Assembly (NCBI GenBank): GCA_910585035.1
Contig: CAJUEF010000007.1
Location: forward strand, 1 to 64,000
Length of the DNA stretch: 64,000 nucleotides
DNA from: an uncultured Christensenellaceae bacterium
GTDB lineage: Bacteria > Bacillota > Clostridia > Christensenellales > MGBC116941
Reading direction: 5' to 3'
Below, piece by piece: positions 33,501 through 41,612 of this stretch. Numbering within the stretch: the first letter of the stretch is position 1; each line of letters opens with the position of its first letter. Below the pieces are notes generated by a model. That model saw only the letters and a list, made by a program, of their open reading frames with translations, searched no databases and was not told the origin of the DNA. A program made the position numbers and the translations under genes.

Positions 33501-33681
33501 AAAGACCTGCCCCCGTTTCCCTTATAAGCTCCCGCTCTGTTTCAAAGGTAAACTGGTCAGGCACTATGACAATAATGTTGTCATACCCCGCCTTTAAATC
33601 CTCTTTTATTCTTTCCGTAATATAAGCGGTTTTGCCGTATCCGCTTCTTCCTATAACGATTTGCTTCAAAGCTTCCTCCAT
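30577..33681 (-). CDS. addB: ATP-dependent nuclease subunit B
   Basis: AddB is the second nuclease and inactivated helicase-like subunit of AddAB. The N-terminus carries I-G-R-S-G-Y-G-K-T near 9. The C-terminal nuclease has I-D-R-V-D and V-D-Y-K-Q-G near residues 855-870. The cysteines of the Fe-S staple are visible: one in Y-Y-K-C-A-F near 707, and C-A-Y-C-D-F-K-D-I-C near 997-1006. The 1034-residue length is a little short. A promoter lies just upstream (33700-33728). Confidence 0.95.
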   Translation of the reverse strand: MEEALKQIVIGRSGYGKTAYITERIKEDLKAGYDNIIVIVPDQFTFETERELIRETGAGLFEIRVLSFRRLISVLRDELGTNGCYLLDEVNKAMFVNKLLYDYDNELKVYKGAYKVPGFSFDMAKTITECKQFGASAQDLQRLETRGKTKEKLKDITEIYRAYSEFKDKFKDNEDIINIINGRIKNSRLLKGARIYIDHFDVFTFQGFNTIEEMAKVCSLLCVCLCTDGSKKGLFSLTTQTVEKLREKVPDVEVISLKERENINSITHLEKNLFDGKEEIKDVSDSSVELFSFATALSEVDHAIAKIIELKNSGYLYKDISLMVGDIEEYGRLIEQCMLDCGIPYFLDRKIPLMSRRIAKFLIYSLKNCLTFEQGCFIGMIKQGIMLENKEDIQEIENFVLKHRMRRMMVPIKDNEHMEELRKRVTAAGFKKEMQKAKTAREMARAAANYLYSFEITFESEVDERSFKKVIEILERMEHIFEDTEMEAGLFTSVLETGLLSVTLGVIPDKRDCVVIGDISRTKIQKAKCLLVLGISDGTVPKITQKTGLLSDYDSAAIEIKIGRDSFDLNNLEQLLTYKMFSKPTDYLYLSHSDRGVYGNERENKMLFPKVQRLLGGLVVNMDVPFNEEMSLRLLRSKSIAFKNLIADVYAGNDNYITKGVYYYFKEQGKGKDLFKPKTYDLSITENQARDIYGKTAISATRIESYYKCAFMQFVKYGLHPKKRELYKINRLDTGKLLHSIIDEFSRYIIEETRRCQKRGDSMESLYAELKNKVASGGMIEEIVKKRLEEDELSVYSGDNIGKVMAKRITSMGKSALMGVIDELRNSDFVMVCSEQDLRRLGSYKLENMELDGRIDRVDVSGDGIRIVDYKQGGKSLDFTSVYAGVKLQLFLYMEAVIEHYKAKENKELLPLELEYYKITPEYKNINEVDKFLKAQPGTGASSLKAGEEKRGTVAREDMSRLMGFGMAMAKRAARRIYEGDIAISPYAIAGSENENGCAYCDFKDICKNGDMSNKRVFKKAELEDIIGENGKVE

Positions 33682-33699
33682 GGTAAAATTGATATATAC

Positions 33700-33728
33700 A
33701 GTATAGCATGTATACTTTTTTTCGTAAA
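33700..33728 (-). promoter_or_regulatory. Promoter of addBA
   Basis: On the minus strand TTTACG, 17 bases, TATACT. It lies about 20 bases upstream of the addB start codon. Confidence 0.6.
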
Positions 33729-33766
33729 ATATCGGCGTATAAATAAATATACTCTGCGGTTTTTCA

Positions 33767-33795
33767 TTGACAAAGTTATAAGCCTATATTATAAT
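33767..33795 (+). promoter_or_regulatory. Promoter of tRNA-Thr
   Basis: TTGACA, 17 bases, TATAAT, perfect consensus, about 20 bases upstream of the tRNA 5' end. Confidence 0.9.
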
Positions 33796-33813
33796 GAATA
33801 ATGCTTTACGAAT

Positions 33814-33889
33814 GCTGATGTAACTCAGGCGGTAGAGTACCACCTTGGTAAGGTGGAAGTCACGAGTTCGAGTCTCGTCATCAGCTCCA
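33814..33889 (+). tRNA. tRNA-Thr (anticodon GGU)
   Basis: A 76-base tRNA with encoded CCA. The anticodon stem CCACC/GGTGG closes the loop TTGGTAA (anticodon GGT). The acceptor GCTGATG pairs with CATCAGC, and GAGTTCGAGTCTC is the T-arm. Confidence 0.97.
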
Positions 33890-33891
33890 GC

Positions 33892-33930
33892 GTCGTCGCA
33901 AACTACGCTTAGTTTGCGACGACTTTTTTT
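33892..33930 (+). terminator. Terminator of tRNA-Thr
   Basis: GTCGTCGCAAACTA and its exact complement form a 14-bp stem around CGCT, followed by seven T. A second hairpin without T-run (TCGAGAAAAACC, 33973-34000) follows. Confidence 0.93.
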
Positions 33931-34060
33931 ATAAAAAAGTCATCTCTCACCCGCTTCGTTGCTCCTCCTTATTCGAGAAAAACCAATCGGTTTTTCTCGA
34001 GATGTTTGGGTATTCCTTTTTGGTATTTACGTATCAACAAATTTTTAAAGCCTACAATAA

Positions 34061-34333
34061 TTAATCATGTAAATAGCTTGCTTCCGCCATCATCTTCACT
34101 CCCACGGAAAAGCCCTTTGCAAAGGCCTCCGCCATTCCTGCCGACGTTAAATCGTAATATTCCGACAAAAAATCATTAAAATCTCCTATTAATTCCTTAT
34201 CAAGCTTTCTGACAAACCTTGACTCGTACATATTTGCTTCCTTCAGCTTTTTCCTGTATTCCTTTAAAATCGGCTCGGTTTCTTCCCTCGGGCATATCTC
34301 ACCATCATATAACTTCATTAATAAGCTTTTCAT
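34061..34333 (-). CDS. DUF6809-like small protein
   Basis: A 90-residue helical protein starting M-K-S-L-L-M-K-L-Y-D-G-E-I-C-P-R-E, with a charged middle and the C-terminal A-F-A-K-G-F-S-V-G-V-K-M-M-A-E. This head and the E-A-F-x-x-G-F-x-x-G tail are as in DUF6809 proteins of Clostridia, whose function is unknown. It is divergent from a small ribbon-helix-helix gene, sharing an AT-rich control region, so the RHH protein may regulate it. Confidence 0.6.
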   Translation of the reverse strand: MKSLLMKLYDGEICPREETEPILKEYRKKLKEANMYESRFVRKLDKELIGDFNDFLSEYYDLTSAGMAEAFAKGFSVGVKMMAEASYLHD

Positions 34334-34414
34334 ATTATCTGTACTCCTTATTATAGTATGAAAATATTATAATAAGATAATCTTATAATGTCAATATTAT
34401 GATTTATCTTTGTG

Positions 34415-34443
34415 TTGACTAGGTGATGAACATATGATAGTAT
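34415..34443 (+). promoter_or_regulatory. Promoter of the RHH gene
   Basis: TTGACT, 17 bases, TAGTAT, just before the short gene at 34464. Confidence 0.5.
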
Positions 34444-34463
34444 GAACCTAGGAGATGAAAACA

Positions 34464-34640
34464 ATGAAAACTGAAAAGCAAAAATTTACAATTACATGTG
34501 ATGAAGAGCTTTTAAATAAAATAGATGATTTTTGGTTTGAAAACAGGTTTCGCAACAGAACCCAGGCAACCTTGGAATTAATTCGCCTTGGTCTTAATGC
34601 CGCAGAGAAAGAAAAAGAAAACGCAAAAAAACCCCGTTAG
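34464..34640 (+). CDS. Ribbon-helix-helix DNA-binding protein
   Basis: Start ATG 34464 stands 9 bases after AGGAG; ATG 34455 abuts the SD. The 58 residues read as one RHH fold: a beta strand (Q-K-F-T-I-T-C-D), helix 1 (E-E-L-L-N-K-I-D-D-F-W-F-E-N), the turn R-N-R-T and helix 2 (Q-A-T-L-E-L-I-R-L-G-L), with a Lys-rich tail. It looks like a CopG/Arc-type repressor or an antitoxin. The DUF6809 gene is divergent and no classical toxin is next to it. Confidence 0.8.
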   Translation: MKTEKQKFTITCDEELLNKIDDFWFENRFRNRTQATLELIRLGLNAAEKEKENAKKPR

Positions 34641-34655
34641 CAAGCGGGGTCTTTC
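34628..34655 (+). terminator. Terminator of the RHH gene
   Basis: ACCCCG and CGGGGT form the stem of a hairpin that includes the stop codon, followed by CTTTCTTT. Confidence 0.75.
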
Positions 34656-35069
34656 TTTACCTTTTGTTACCTTTTTTCTTTACCTTTCTTTTAGAAAAAA
34701 GAAAGGTAAAACCAAAGAAAACCTAATTACCGATAAACATATCTTTTGGTAAAAAGCCGTTTTTAACTTCAAAATGGGTATATAGGTTTTTCTTTTTAGC
34801 TCTTTTTCTTTCTTTTAGAAAAAAGAAGGGTAAAACCAAAGAAAACATGATTACCGATAAATATATTTTTTTGTATAAATCCGTCTTTAAATCTAAAACA
34901 AATATATAAGTTTTCTTTTTCAAAAAAGAAAAAGTAGATAAATTATGATATAATAGCTTTATCCACATTTATTTTTTACCGATAAATATATTTTTTAAGG
35001 CTAAAACAAATGCAGGGTTTTCTTTTTGTTACTTTTTCTTTTTTCTAAAAGAAAAAGTAAAAGAAAAAC
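34651..35069. repeat. Tandem array of the hairpin repeat, about 124 bp per unit
   Basis: Three successive units each contain a hairpin (copies 4-6, starting near 34656, 34784 and 34910) and a spacer with the motif ACCGATAAA at 34729, 34853 and 34978, that is 124 and 125 bases apart. The array is closed by copy 7 of the hairpin at 35015-35069 (GTTACTTTTTC with GAAAAAGTAA). The spacers are similar but have diverged. There are no direct-repeat spacers of CRISPR type and no coding frame with an SD. The array ends 22 bases before the dnaD-like start, which lies in a frame that runs through the repeat. Copies of the hairpin elsewhere are at 17851, 18262, 26804, 54455, 55410, 55507 and 60181. Confidence 0.8.
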
Positions 35070-35091
35070 TAAAAAAACAAAGGAAAAAATT

Positions 35092-36519
35092 GTGACTGAT
35101 TGTAAGCTGTCTCAGGAGATGAGAATAAACGGGGCTACCCCTGTAGAAAATTTATTTATATCAGAGTTTATGTTAAGCGCACCGGGCGACTTTGTAAAGG
35201 TCTATATTTACGCTCTTATGCAGTGCTATATGGGCATGGAATGTAACCTTGGCTCCATTGCTCACGACCTTAGCATGGATGACGAAAAGGTGGAAAGCGC
35301 ATTTATGTACTGGACGAGAAAAGGGCTTTTAAAAAAGGCGGGCGGCCGTTATTCCTTTGAATCACCCAAGTCCGTGGTATATTGCGGCGCAGTATCAAAG
35401 GGAGACGCCCTTTCAGCTTACAAGGATTTTAACGCAGCCCTCTATGAAATAATGGCGGGAAGAACCTTAACCCCGGCAGACTTTGAAATGTCGTACGACT
35501 GGATTGAAATATACGGCATGAGCCGCGAATGCGTTCTGGAAATGGTGAATTATGCCGTTACGCAAAAATATAAAGCAGGAACTCGGGTCAGCTTTAACAC
35601 CCTTAATAAAATGGCTATATCCTGGGTAGATATGGGAATTACCACAGCGGATGCGGCGAGAAGCTATATAGACAGCCAGACAATCATTACCTCAGACGCA
35701 AAAGTAATTTTAAATCACTTAGGGCAGTTCCGCAATCCAACTGTGGATGAATACAAGCTGCTGGAAAAATGGGAAAAGGAATACGGCTTTAATGCCGATG
35801 CGCTTATTGCCTGCTGTTCACAAATGGTATACAGTAAAAGCCCAAGCTTTGCCCTCCTTGATAACATTGTGGAAAAATACCACGCCATAGGCGTAAACAC
35901 TGCTGAGGCAATAAAGCAGGAGCGGATGCGCGGCGATGAAATGTTTAACGTCTATAAAGAGATAATCAAGAGGTGCGGCGGCTACGGCAGCGCAACAAAA
36001 GCCCAAAGAGAGCTGATAGACGGGCTTATTAAAGACGGCTTTAATAAACAGGCTTTGCTCTATGTGTGCGACCATCTTGTATCAATGGATAAAAAAGGTC
36101 TCTCCCACACAATACAGCTTGCGAAAGAGCTTAAAAGCATGGGAATAACCGAGGAAAACGCCGTTTGTGAAGAGCTGGAAAGGCGCTCCGCTCTTAGGGA
36201 GCAGGTTAAGGAATTCCTTGAAACAGCGGGCTTTTCCCGTATTCCGAGCAAAAAGGATATGGATATGTACAGCGGCTATTTTGCTGTGTTTAACAGCCAT
36301 GAAATAATGCTGAGAGCGGCGCAGCTTGCAGCACAGGCAAAGAACAAAACCCAGCATTTAAACCGTCTTTTGGAGGAATGGAAAGCAAAGGGCGTTACAG
36401 ATGTGAGCCAGGCGCAGGACATTGCGCCGGAGGTTCAAAAGAAAGATGCAGAGAAAAAGGAATATATAAAGGGCGATAGAACCTATACAGACGAAGATCT
36501 TTTTGATATATTTGAATAG
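35092..36519 (+). CDS. DnaD-domain replication initiation protein
   Basis: GTG 35092 with AAAGGA upstream is the preferred start; frames from 35026 would translate the repeat. The 475-residue product has a winged-helix-like start (about 10-90, L-S-Q-E-M-R-I-N-G then V-K-V-Y-I-Y-A-L). It then has two DnaD/DnaB2-type domains (near 130-205 and 205-275, with W-x-x-x-Y-G-F and Y-K-A-G-T-R motifs) and a long charged tail. In Firmicutes such proteins act at oriC or in restart to load the helicase with DnaI. The DnaC/DnaI-like ATPase gene follows after 9 bases. It is much longer than B. subtilis DnaD (232). Confidence 0.88.
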   Translation: MTDCKLSQEMRINGATPVENLFISEFMLSAPGDFVKVYIYALMQCYMGMECNLGSIAHDLSMDDEKVESAFMYWTRKGLLKKAGGRYSFESPKSVVYCGAVSKGDALSAYKDFNAALYEIMAGRTLTPADFEMSYDWIEIYGMSRECVLEMVNYAVTQKYKAGTRVSFNTLNKMAISWVDMGITTADAARSYIDSQTIITSDAKVILNHLGQFRNPTVDEYKLLEKWEKEYGFNADALIACCSQMVYSKSPSFALLDNIVEKYHAIGVNTAEAIKQERMRGDEMFNVYKEIIKRCGGYGSATKAQRELIDGLIKDGFNKQALLYVCDHLVSMDKKGLSHTIQLAKELKSMGITEENAVCEELERRSALREQVKEFLETAGFSRIPSKKDMDMYSGYFAVFNSHEIMLRAAQLAAQAKNKTQHLNRLLEEWKAKGVTDVSQAQDIAPEVQKKDAEKKEYIKGDRTYTDEDLFDIFE

Positions 36520-36528
36520 GGGTAATTT

Positions 36529-37434
36529 ATGGATAAATATGCCAGAATAAGAGATAATAATTTAAAAGAACAAACAAGACGCTTCGGTCAGGTAACTAAT
36601 GAATTTGCCGATATAAGAGAGCTGATAACCACAAGAAAAGAGCTGCAAAGCGGCTTTGACCTTGTTTTAAGCAGCGACGAGGATTTCACAGCATACACTA
36701 AAAAAATCCGCAGTATAAACGCCGATATAAGAAAAGCCCTTGAAAAGCACGGGCTGCCTGCAAATTATTTGGAGCCTATATTCAACTGCACTATATGCGA
36801 GGATAAAGGCTATTATTATGAAAACGGTGTTACTCCAAAGCGGTGCAAATGCAATACCGACCTTGGCTTTGGCTGCTCCTTTGATGATTTTAATAAAGAG
36901 CTGTTTTCAAAGGAAAAACCGGAGGGACGAAAAACATCCCCACATGAGCATATAAGCGCCACTCTTGCCTTTGCAAAGGAATACTGTGCGAGGTTTCCAG
37001 ACAACATAAAACCAAACATCTTGTTTTACGGCTCCAGCGGTCTTGGCAAAAGCTTTCTTGCATCATGTATATGCAGCGAGCTGAAAAATCGGGGATTTTT
37101 CCCCGTTAAAGTCAACGCCTTTAAGCTTATAGAGGACTTTCGGGATAAACACGTTAAAGATATTCCGTATCCTGCCGATTATTATGGATGTGACTTTCTT
37201 GTAATTGATGATATTGGCACCGAGCCTTTGTATAACAACATCACCGTTGAATATCTCTTTGCCCTTATTAACGAACGCATTGAAAATAAAAGGGCAACTC
37301 TTTTCGTCACAAACCAGTCCTTTGAAAACTGCTGCAAACGCTATGACGAGCGGCTGGCATCAAGAATGTTTGACAGCATGATGACAGAGCGGATTGCATT
37401 CTTTGGCGAAAATCTTAGGCTTAAGAAGAAATAA
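36529..37434 (+). CDS. DnaC/DnaI-like helicase loader ATPase
   Basis: A 301-residue AAA+ ATPase. Before the ATPase domain a Cys cluster C-T-I-C-E-D-K-G then C-K-C lies near residues 87-106, as in many Clostridial DnaC/DnaI proteins. Walker A is F-Y-G-S-S-G-L-G-K-S near 165, Walker B is L-V-I-D-D-I-G near 225, and R-x-x-S-R-M near 285 is the arginine finger region. It loads DnaB helicase with the DnaD-like protein encoded 9 bases upstream. A GGGG SD lies in the gap. Confidence 0.92.
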   Translation: MDKYARIRDNNLKEQTRRFGQVTNEFADIRELITTRKELQSGFDLVLSSDEDFTAYTKKIRSINADIRKALEKHGLPANYLEPIFNCTICEDKGYYYENGVTPKRCKCNTDLGFGCSFDDFNKELFSKEKPEGRKTSPHEHISATLAFAKEYCARFPDNIKPNILFYGSSGLGKSFLASCICSELKNRGFFPVKVNAFKLIEDFRDKHVKDIPYPADYYGCDFLVIDDIGTEPLYNNITVEYLFALINERIENKRATLFVTNQSFENCCKRYDERLASRMFDSMMTERIAFFGENLRLKKK

Positions 37435-37503
37435 ACATATGTTTTTATTCTATTGCAAATAATCAAAATCCGTGTATAATTGCTTTATAAAGGAGGCGAT
37501 ATT

Positions 37504-37617
37504 ATGTATAAATGGGTTTGCCTTGTCTGTGGATACGTCCACGAGGGTGACGAGCCCCCTGAGGTTTGTCCTGTCTGCAAGGTTCCTTCGGACCAGTTTA
37601 AAAAAGCTGACGAGTAA
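37504..37617 (+). CDS. Mini-rubredoxin (37 residues)
   Basis: GGAGG stands 7 bases before ATG 37504. The short protein has C6-x2-C9 and C22-x2-C25, in the order Y-K-W-V-C-L-V-C-G-Y and E-V-C-P-V-C, the two loops that hold one iron in rubredoxin. It is shorter than a classical rubredoxin (about 52) and resembles the C-terminal domain of rubrerythrin. It may carry electrons to rubrerythrin-type peroxidases. Confidence 0.88.
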   Translation: MYKWVCLVCGYVHEGDEPPEVCPVCKVPSDQFKKADE

Positions 37618-37700
37618 GAAAGCTTTATTTTAAAACAGAAAGCACAACATATTCCCCCTTTTTGCGACATATTATTAAGGTAGCAAAAGGGGGTTTTTTT

Positions 37701-38276
37701 ATGTCAAAGCATTTTTGGGTCATACTTATTTTATTTGGCATCGCCGTTTCCCTGTTTTCCGGAACCACGGAAGAAACGGCAATGGCGGGAGTTGAAGCGG
37801 GAAAAACCGCGGTAAATTTGGTTATAGGCGTTGTAGGCGGCTTTGCCTTTTGGATGGGGCTTATGAACATTGCGAAAAAAAGCGGCCTTGTGGGGATTCT
37901 GGCAAGGGCACTAAAGCCTGTGATTTTATTTCTTTATCCCGAAACAAAAAACAATAAAGAAGCGATGGAAAATCTTTGCCTGAATATGAGCTGTAATATG
38001 CTTGGTCTTGGCAACGGCGCCACTCCCGCAGGTCTTAAAGCCATGAAATCCTTACAGGAAAAGAACAAGGAAAAGCAAATCGCAACCAATGCCATGTGTA
38101 TGTTGCTGGTTGTAAACGCTTCCTCCGTTCAGCTCCTGCCAACCTCTATAATCACTTTAAGAAGCACTATGGGCAGCCCTGACCCTGCATGCGTTGTGCC
38201 TGCCATTCTCATTGCAACCGCTGTATCAACTATATGCGGTATTATAGCTGTAAAGCTGTGTGAACGTCTATGGTAA
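37701..38276 (+). CDS. spmA: Spore maturation protein A
   Basis: SpmA with SpmB is needed for dehydration of the spore core in Bacillus. The 191-residue protein has about five spans and the family segments G-L-M-N-I-A-K-K-S-G-L near 53 and S-C-N-M-L-G-L-G-N-G-A-T-P-A-G-L-K-A-M near 103. Start ATG 37701 follows AAGGGGG; an in-frame ATG at 37662 lacks an SD. The next gene overlaps its end by 7 bases. Confidence 0.95.
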   Translation: MSKHFWVILILFGIAVSLFSGTTEETAMAGVEAGKTAVNLVIGVVGGFAFWMGLMNIAKKSGLVGILARALKPVILFLYPETKNNKEAMENLCLNMSCNMLGLGNGATPAGLKAMKSLQEKNKEKQIATNAMCMLLVVNASSVQLLPTSIITLRSTMGSPDPACVVPAILIATAVSTICGIIAVKLCERLW

Positions 38277-38779
38277 ACAACATCATTTTATTTATGATTG
38301 CCGGAATTATCATATACGGCATATATACGGGTATAGACGTTTACGGCGCCTTTGTGGACGGCGCAAAAGAGGGTCTGCAAACAACTGTGCGGATATTCCC
38401 TTATATGATTGCCCTTATGGTAGGAGTTACCATTTTCAGAACGTCGGGAGCCATTGAGCTTTTAAGCAAAGTATTCGCACCCTTGTTCACCCTTTTAAGA
38501 CTGCCTAAGGAAACCCTTCCCCTTGCCATCTTAAAGCCGTTTTCCGGCGGCGCATCCATAGGTATACTTGCGGATATTTACGCCGCCTACGGTACAGACA
38601 GTTATATAGGGCTTATAGCTTCTGTAATGATGGGCTCTTCCGAAACAATTTTTTACACCGTTGCACTGTACTTTGGCTATGTCGGCATTAAAAACACCCG
38701 TTATACCGTTATGTGCGCTTTTATTGCCCAATTTGCAGGAATGATGGGCGCCCTTATCGCTGTAAACCTGCTTTTTTAG
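38270..38779 (+). CDS. spmB: Spore maturation protein B
   Basis: A 169-residue membrane protein with about five spans. The motifs P-Y-M-I-A-L-M-V-G near 43 and the G-G-A-S-I-G-I-L near 90 and G-S-S-E-T-I-F-Y near 123 are typical SpmB. The ATG overlaps spmA, so the two are translated together. Presence of both is strong evidence for a spore former. Confidence 0.95.
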   Translation: MVNNIILFMIAGIIIYGIYTGIDVYGAFVDGAKEGLQTTVRIFPYMIALMVGVTIFRTSGAIELLSKVFAPLFTLLRLPKETLPLAILKPFSGGASIGILADIYAAYGTDSYIGLIASVMMGSSETIFYTVALYFGYVGIKNTRYTVMCAFIAQFAGMMGALIAVNLLF

Positions 38780-38830
38780 TCTTGTATAATGCATGAAAAA
38801 TATGGTATTATAATTAAATAGAATTTATTC

Positions 38831-38861
38831 GCATATAAGGACCTCATCTGTCCTTATATGC
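38831..38861 (+). promoter_or_regulatory. Hairpin in the metG leader
   Basis: GCATATAAGGAC pairs perfectly with GTCCTTATATGC around a 7-base loop, 35 bases before metG. There is no T-run directly after it and no T-box motif. Confidence 0.6.
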
Positions 38862-38895
38862 GCCTTTAATATAAGCGAGTAAAGGAGAAACCAGC

Positions 38896-40842
38896 ATGAG
38901 TGAAAAATTTTATATTACAACGCCGATTTACTATCCAAGCGACAAACTTCATATAGGACATGCCTATGCAACTGTAAATACAGATGCTATCGCACGCTTT
39001 AACAGGCTGCTTGGCAAAGACGTTTGGTTTTTAACCGGAGCGGATGAACACGGGCAGAAAATACAGCGCAAGGCAGAGGAAAAGGGCGTGACTCCTCAGG
39101 AGTATGTAGATGAAGTGGTTGCAGGCATTCAGGAGCTTTGGAAGCTAATGAATATCAGTAATGACGATTTTATCCGCACTACACAAAAGCGTCACAGCGA
39201 TGCTGTTATGAAAATATTTAAGCAACTCTATGATAAAGGTGACATATACAAAGATGAATACGAAGGGCTTTACTGCACCCCTTGCGAATCCTTCTGGCTG
39301 GAACGCCAGCTTAAGGACGGCTGCTGCCCTGACTGTGGACGAAAGGTGGAAAAGGCAAAGGAAGAAAGCTATTTCCTGCGCACCAGCAAATATGCAGACA
39401 GGCTCATAAAATATATTGAAGAACATCCTGACTTTATTGAGCCCGCTTCAAGGGCAAAGGAAATGATGACAAATTTCTTAAAACCGGGGCTTGAGGACCT
39501 TTGTATTTCCAGAACGTCCTTTTACTGGGGAATTCCTGTGGATTTTGACCCTAATCACGTTATATATGTATGGCTGGACGCTCTTTCAAACTACATTACT
39601 GCTCTTGGCTATGGCAGCGATGATGATTCCATGTACCAAAAACTGTGGCCGGCAGACCTCCATGTCGTAGGAAAAGAGATAATCCGTTTTCATACTATCT
39701 ACTGGCCTATAATTCTTATGGCGCTGGATTTGCCTATGCCTAAAAAGATTTTCGGTCACGGCTGGCTCACTATTGACGGGGGTAAAATGTCTAAAAGCAA
39801 GGGAAATGTGGTTGACCCTAAACTGCTGGTAGACCGATACGGTGTAGACGCTATCCGTTACTTCCTGCTTCGTGAAGTGCAGTTTGGCGGTGACGGCGAA
39901 TTTACAAACGAAGCCCTGCTTAATAGGATTAATTTTGACCTTGCCAACGACCTTGGCAATCTAGTATCCAGAACCGCATCTATGATAGAAAAATATTTTG
40001 ACGGTATTATTCCATCTATGGGTGAAAAAACAGATTTTGACCAGGAGCTGGAGGAGAGCTTTTCCCAATTAAAGGTGGATGTTACCAAACTTATGGATAA
40101 ATACAAAATAAATGAAGCCTTAACTGAGATATTCAGGGTTATAAGCGTTTGTAATAAATATATTGACCTTACAGAGCCTTGGGTGCTGGCAAAGGACAAA
40201 AGCAAGAAAAATATCCTTGGCAACGTCATGTATCACCTTGCTGAATCCCTTAGAATTATCAGCATTTATTTAACTCCGTTTTTACCTGACACAGCAGTTG
40301 AAATTCGCCGTCAGCTAGGTATTGGCGAGGAAATGAACATGTTTGCGGACGTTGACTTTGGTAAAGAAATCATGGGGGCTAAAGTGACTAAAGGCGAAGC
40401 CCTTTTCCCAAGAATTGATATACCAAAAGAACTGGAAGATCTGGAAAAACTTAAGCCTGCAAGTGCACAAAAGAAGGAAGAAGAACCGAAAACAGTAAAC
40501 AGGGAAAGCAAGCCGGAAATTACAATTGATGATTTCGCAAAGCTGGATTTACGCCTTGGAAAAGTGCTGGAATGCGTACCTGTTGAAAAGAGCGATAAGC
40601 TTTACAAGCTTCAGGTAAAAATAGGCAGCGAAACAAGACAGGTGGTATCAGGCATAAAGAAGTTCCTTTCTCCTGATGACATAATAGGAAAAACTGTTGT
40701 TGTTGTATACAATTTAAAGCCGGTAAAACTACGGGGCGAAATGTCCTGCGGTATGATACTTGCAGCAAGCAACGATGATGACACTTCTCTTTCCCTTATA
40801 ACTACAGACAGGGAAATGGAAGACGGCCTTGGTGTGCGCTAA
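38896..40842 (+). CDS. metG: Methionyl-tRNA synthetase
   Basis: MetG charges tRNA-Met. The 648-residue enzyme has the class I motifs P-I-Y-Y-P-S near 10 and H-I-G-H-A (HIGH) near 20, and K-M-S-K-S near 300. A zinc-knuckle pair C-T-P-C and C-P-D-C-G lies near 128-150, typical of one zinc group of MetRS. After residue 540 a C-terminal tRNA-binding EMAP domain is present (I-D-D-F-A-K-L-D-L-R-L-G-K-V). It heads a gene series through recF, and the next gene's ATG shares its stop base. Confidence 0.97.
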   Translation: MSEKFYITTPIYYPSDKLHIGHAYATVNTDAIARFNRLLGKDVWFLTGADEHGQKIQRKAEEKGVTPQEYVDEVVAGIQELWKLMNISNDDFIRTTQKRHSDAVMKIFKQLYDKGDIYKDEYEGLYCTPCESFWLERQLKDGCCPDCGRKVEKAKEESYFLRTSKYADRLIKYIEEHPDFIEPASRAKEMMTNFLKPGLEDLCISRTSFYWGIPVDFDPNHVIYVWLDALSNYITALGYGSDDDSMYQKLWPADLHVVGKEIIRFHTIYWPIILMALDLPMPKKIFGHGWLTIDGGKMSKSKGNVVDPKLLVDRYGVDAIRYFLLREVQFGGDGEFTNEALLNRINFDLANDLGNLVSRTASMIEKYFDGIIPSMGEKTDFDQELEESFSQLKVDVTKLMDKYKINEALTEIFRVISVCNKYIDLTEPWVLAKDKSKKNILGNVMYHLAESLRIISIYLTPFLPDTAVEIRRQLGIGEEMNMFADVDFGKEIMGAKVTKGEALFPRIDIPKELEDLEKLKPASAQKKEEEPKTVNRESKPEITIDDFAKLDLRLGKVLECVPVEKSDKLYKLQVKIGSETRQVVSGIKKFLSPDDIIGKTVVVVYNLKPVKLRGEMSCGMILAASNDDDTSLSLITTDREMEDGLGVR

Positions 40843-41612
40843 TGTGGTTTGATACTCATACCCATCTTTCCGACGAGTGCTTTAACGAAGTCCGCGAAAA
40901 TATTATTGCATCTTTTGAAAAGGATGAAATTTGCGGCGTTATTGATGCAGGCACCAATTTTGAGGACAGCAAAAGAGCTATTGAAAATGCAAAAGCCCAT
41001 CCTGCCGTATACGCTGCCGTGGGCATCCATCCCGATTTTATAGGTAAACTGGAAAAAGGCTATCAGGATGAGCTTTTAAGGCTTGCCCGCTCCTCAAAAA
41101 AAGTGGTTGCCATTGGTGAAATCGGTCTTGATTATCACTATGATGTTGACCCACGAGAATACCAACAGAAAAAAATGATTGAAATGGCAGAGGTTGCAAA
41201 AGAAGCAAACCTCCCTATTATAATTCATGACAGGGACGCCCATAACGACGTAATGAATATAATAAAAAATAACTGTAAAGGTGTTTGCGGCGTGCTCCAC
41301 TGCTTTTCAGGCAGCTATGAGATGGCAATGGAAGCAATAAAGCAGGACTTTTATATATCCATCGGCGGACCTATAACCTTTAAAAACGAAAAGAAGCTTA
41401 AAGAAATGGCGCCAAAGCTGCCTCTTGACCGTTTGCTTGTGGAAACTGACTGTCCGTGTCTTGCTCCTGTGCCCGTGCGCGGCACAATGAACGTGCCGGC
41501 AAATATTAAATATACGGGACAGGTTCTTGCAGACTGTATTGGTATGAGTGCAGACAAGGTGGCAGAAATAACCACAGCAAACGCAAAACGACTTTTTAAA
41601 CTGGAGGACTAA
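40842..41612 (+). CDS. tatD: TatD-family deoxyribonuclease
   Basis: A 256-residue TIM-barrel metal hydrolase with D-T-H-T-H-L-S at the start, G-E-I-G-L-D-Y near 90, I-I-H-D-R near 125, H-C-F-S-G near 150 and E-T-D-C-P near 200, the metal ligands of TatD nucleases. Bacterial TatD proteins act in DNA repair and quality control. It starts on the last base of metG's stop codon and overlaps the radical SAM gene by 1 base. Confidence 0.96.
   Translation: MWFDTHTHLSDECFNEVRENIIASFEKDEICGVIDAGTNFEDSKRAIENAKAHPAVYAAVGIHPDFIGKLEKGYQDELLRLARSSKKVVAIGEIGLDYHYDVDPREYQQKKMIEMAEVAKEANLPIIIHDRDAHNDVMNIIKNNCKGVCGVLHCFSGSYEMAMEAIKQDFYISIGGPITFKNEKKLKEMAPKLPLDRLLVETDCPCLAPVPVRGTMNVPANIKYTGQVLADCIGMSADKVAEITTANAKRLFKLED

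Noticed and set aside
34723..34968. 81-codon frame inside the tandem repeat
   Set aside because: It is only translation of A/T-rich repeat units; there is no SD and no domain.
34651..35069. CRISPR array
   Set aside because: The repeats are long imperfect palindromes with similar, not unique, spacers, and no cas genes are near.
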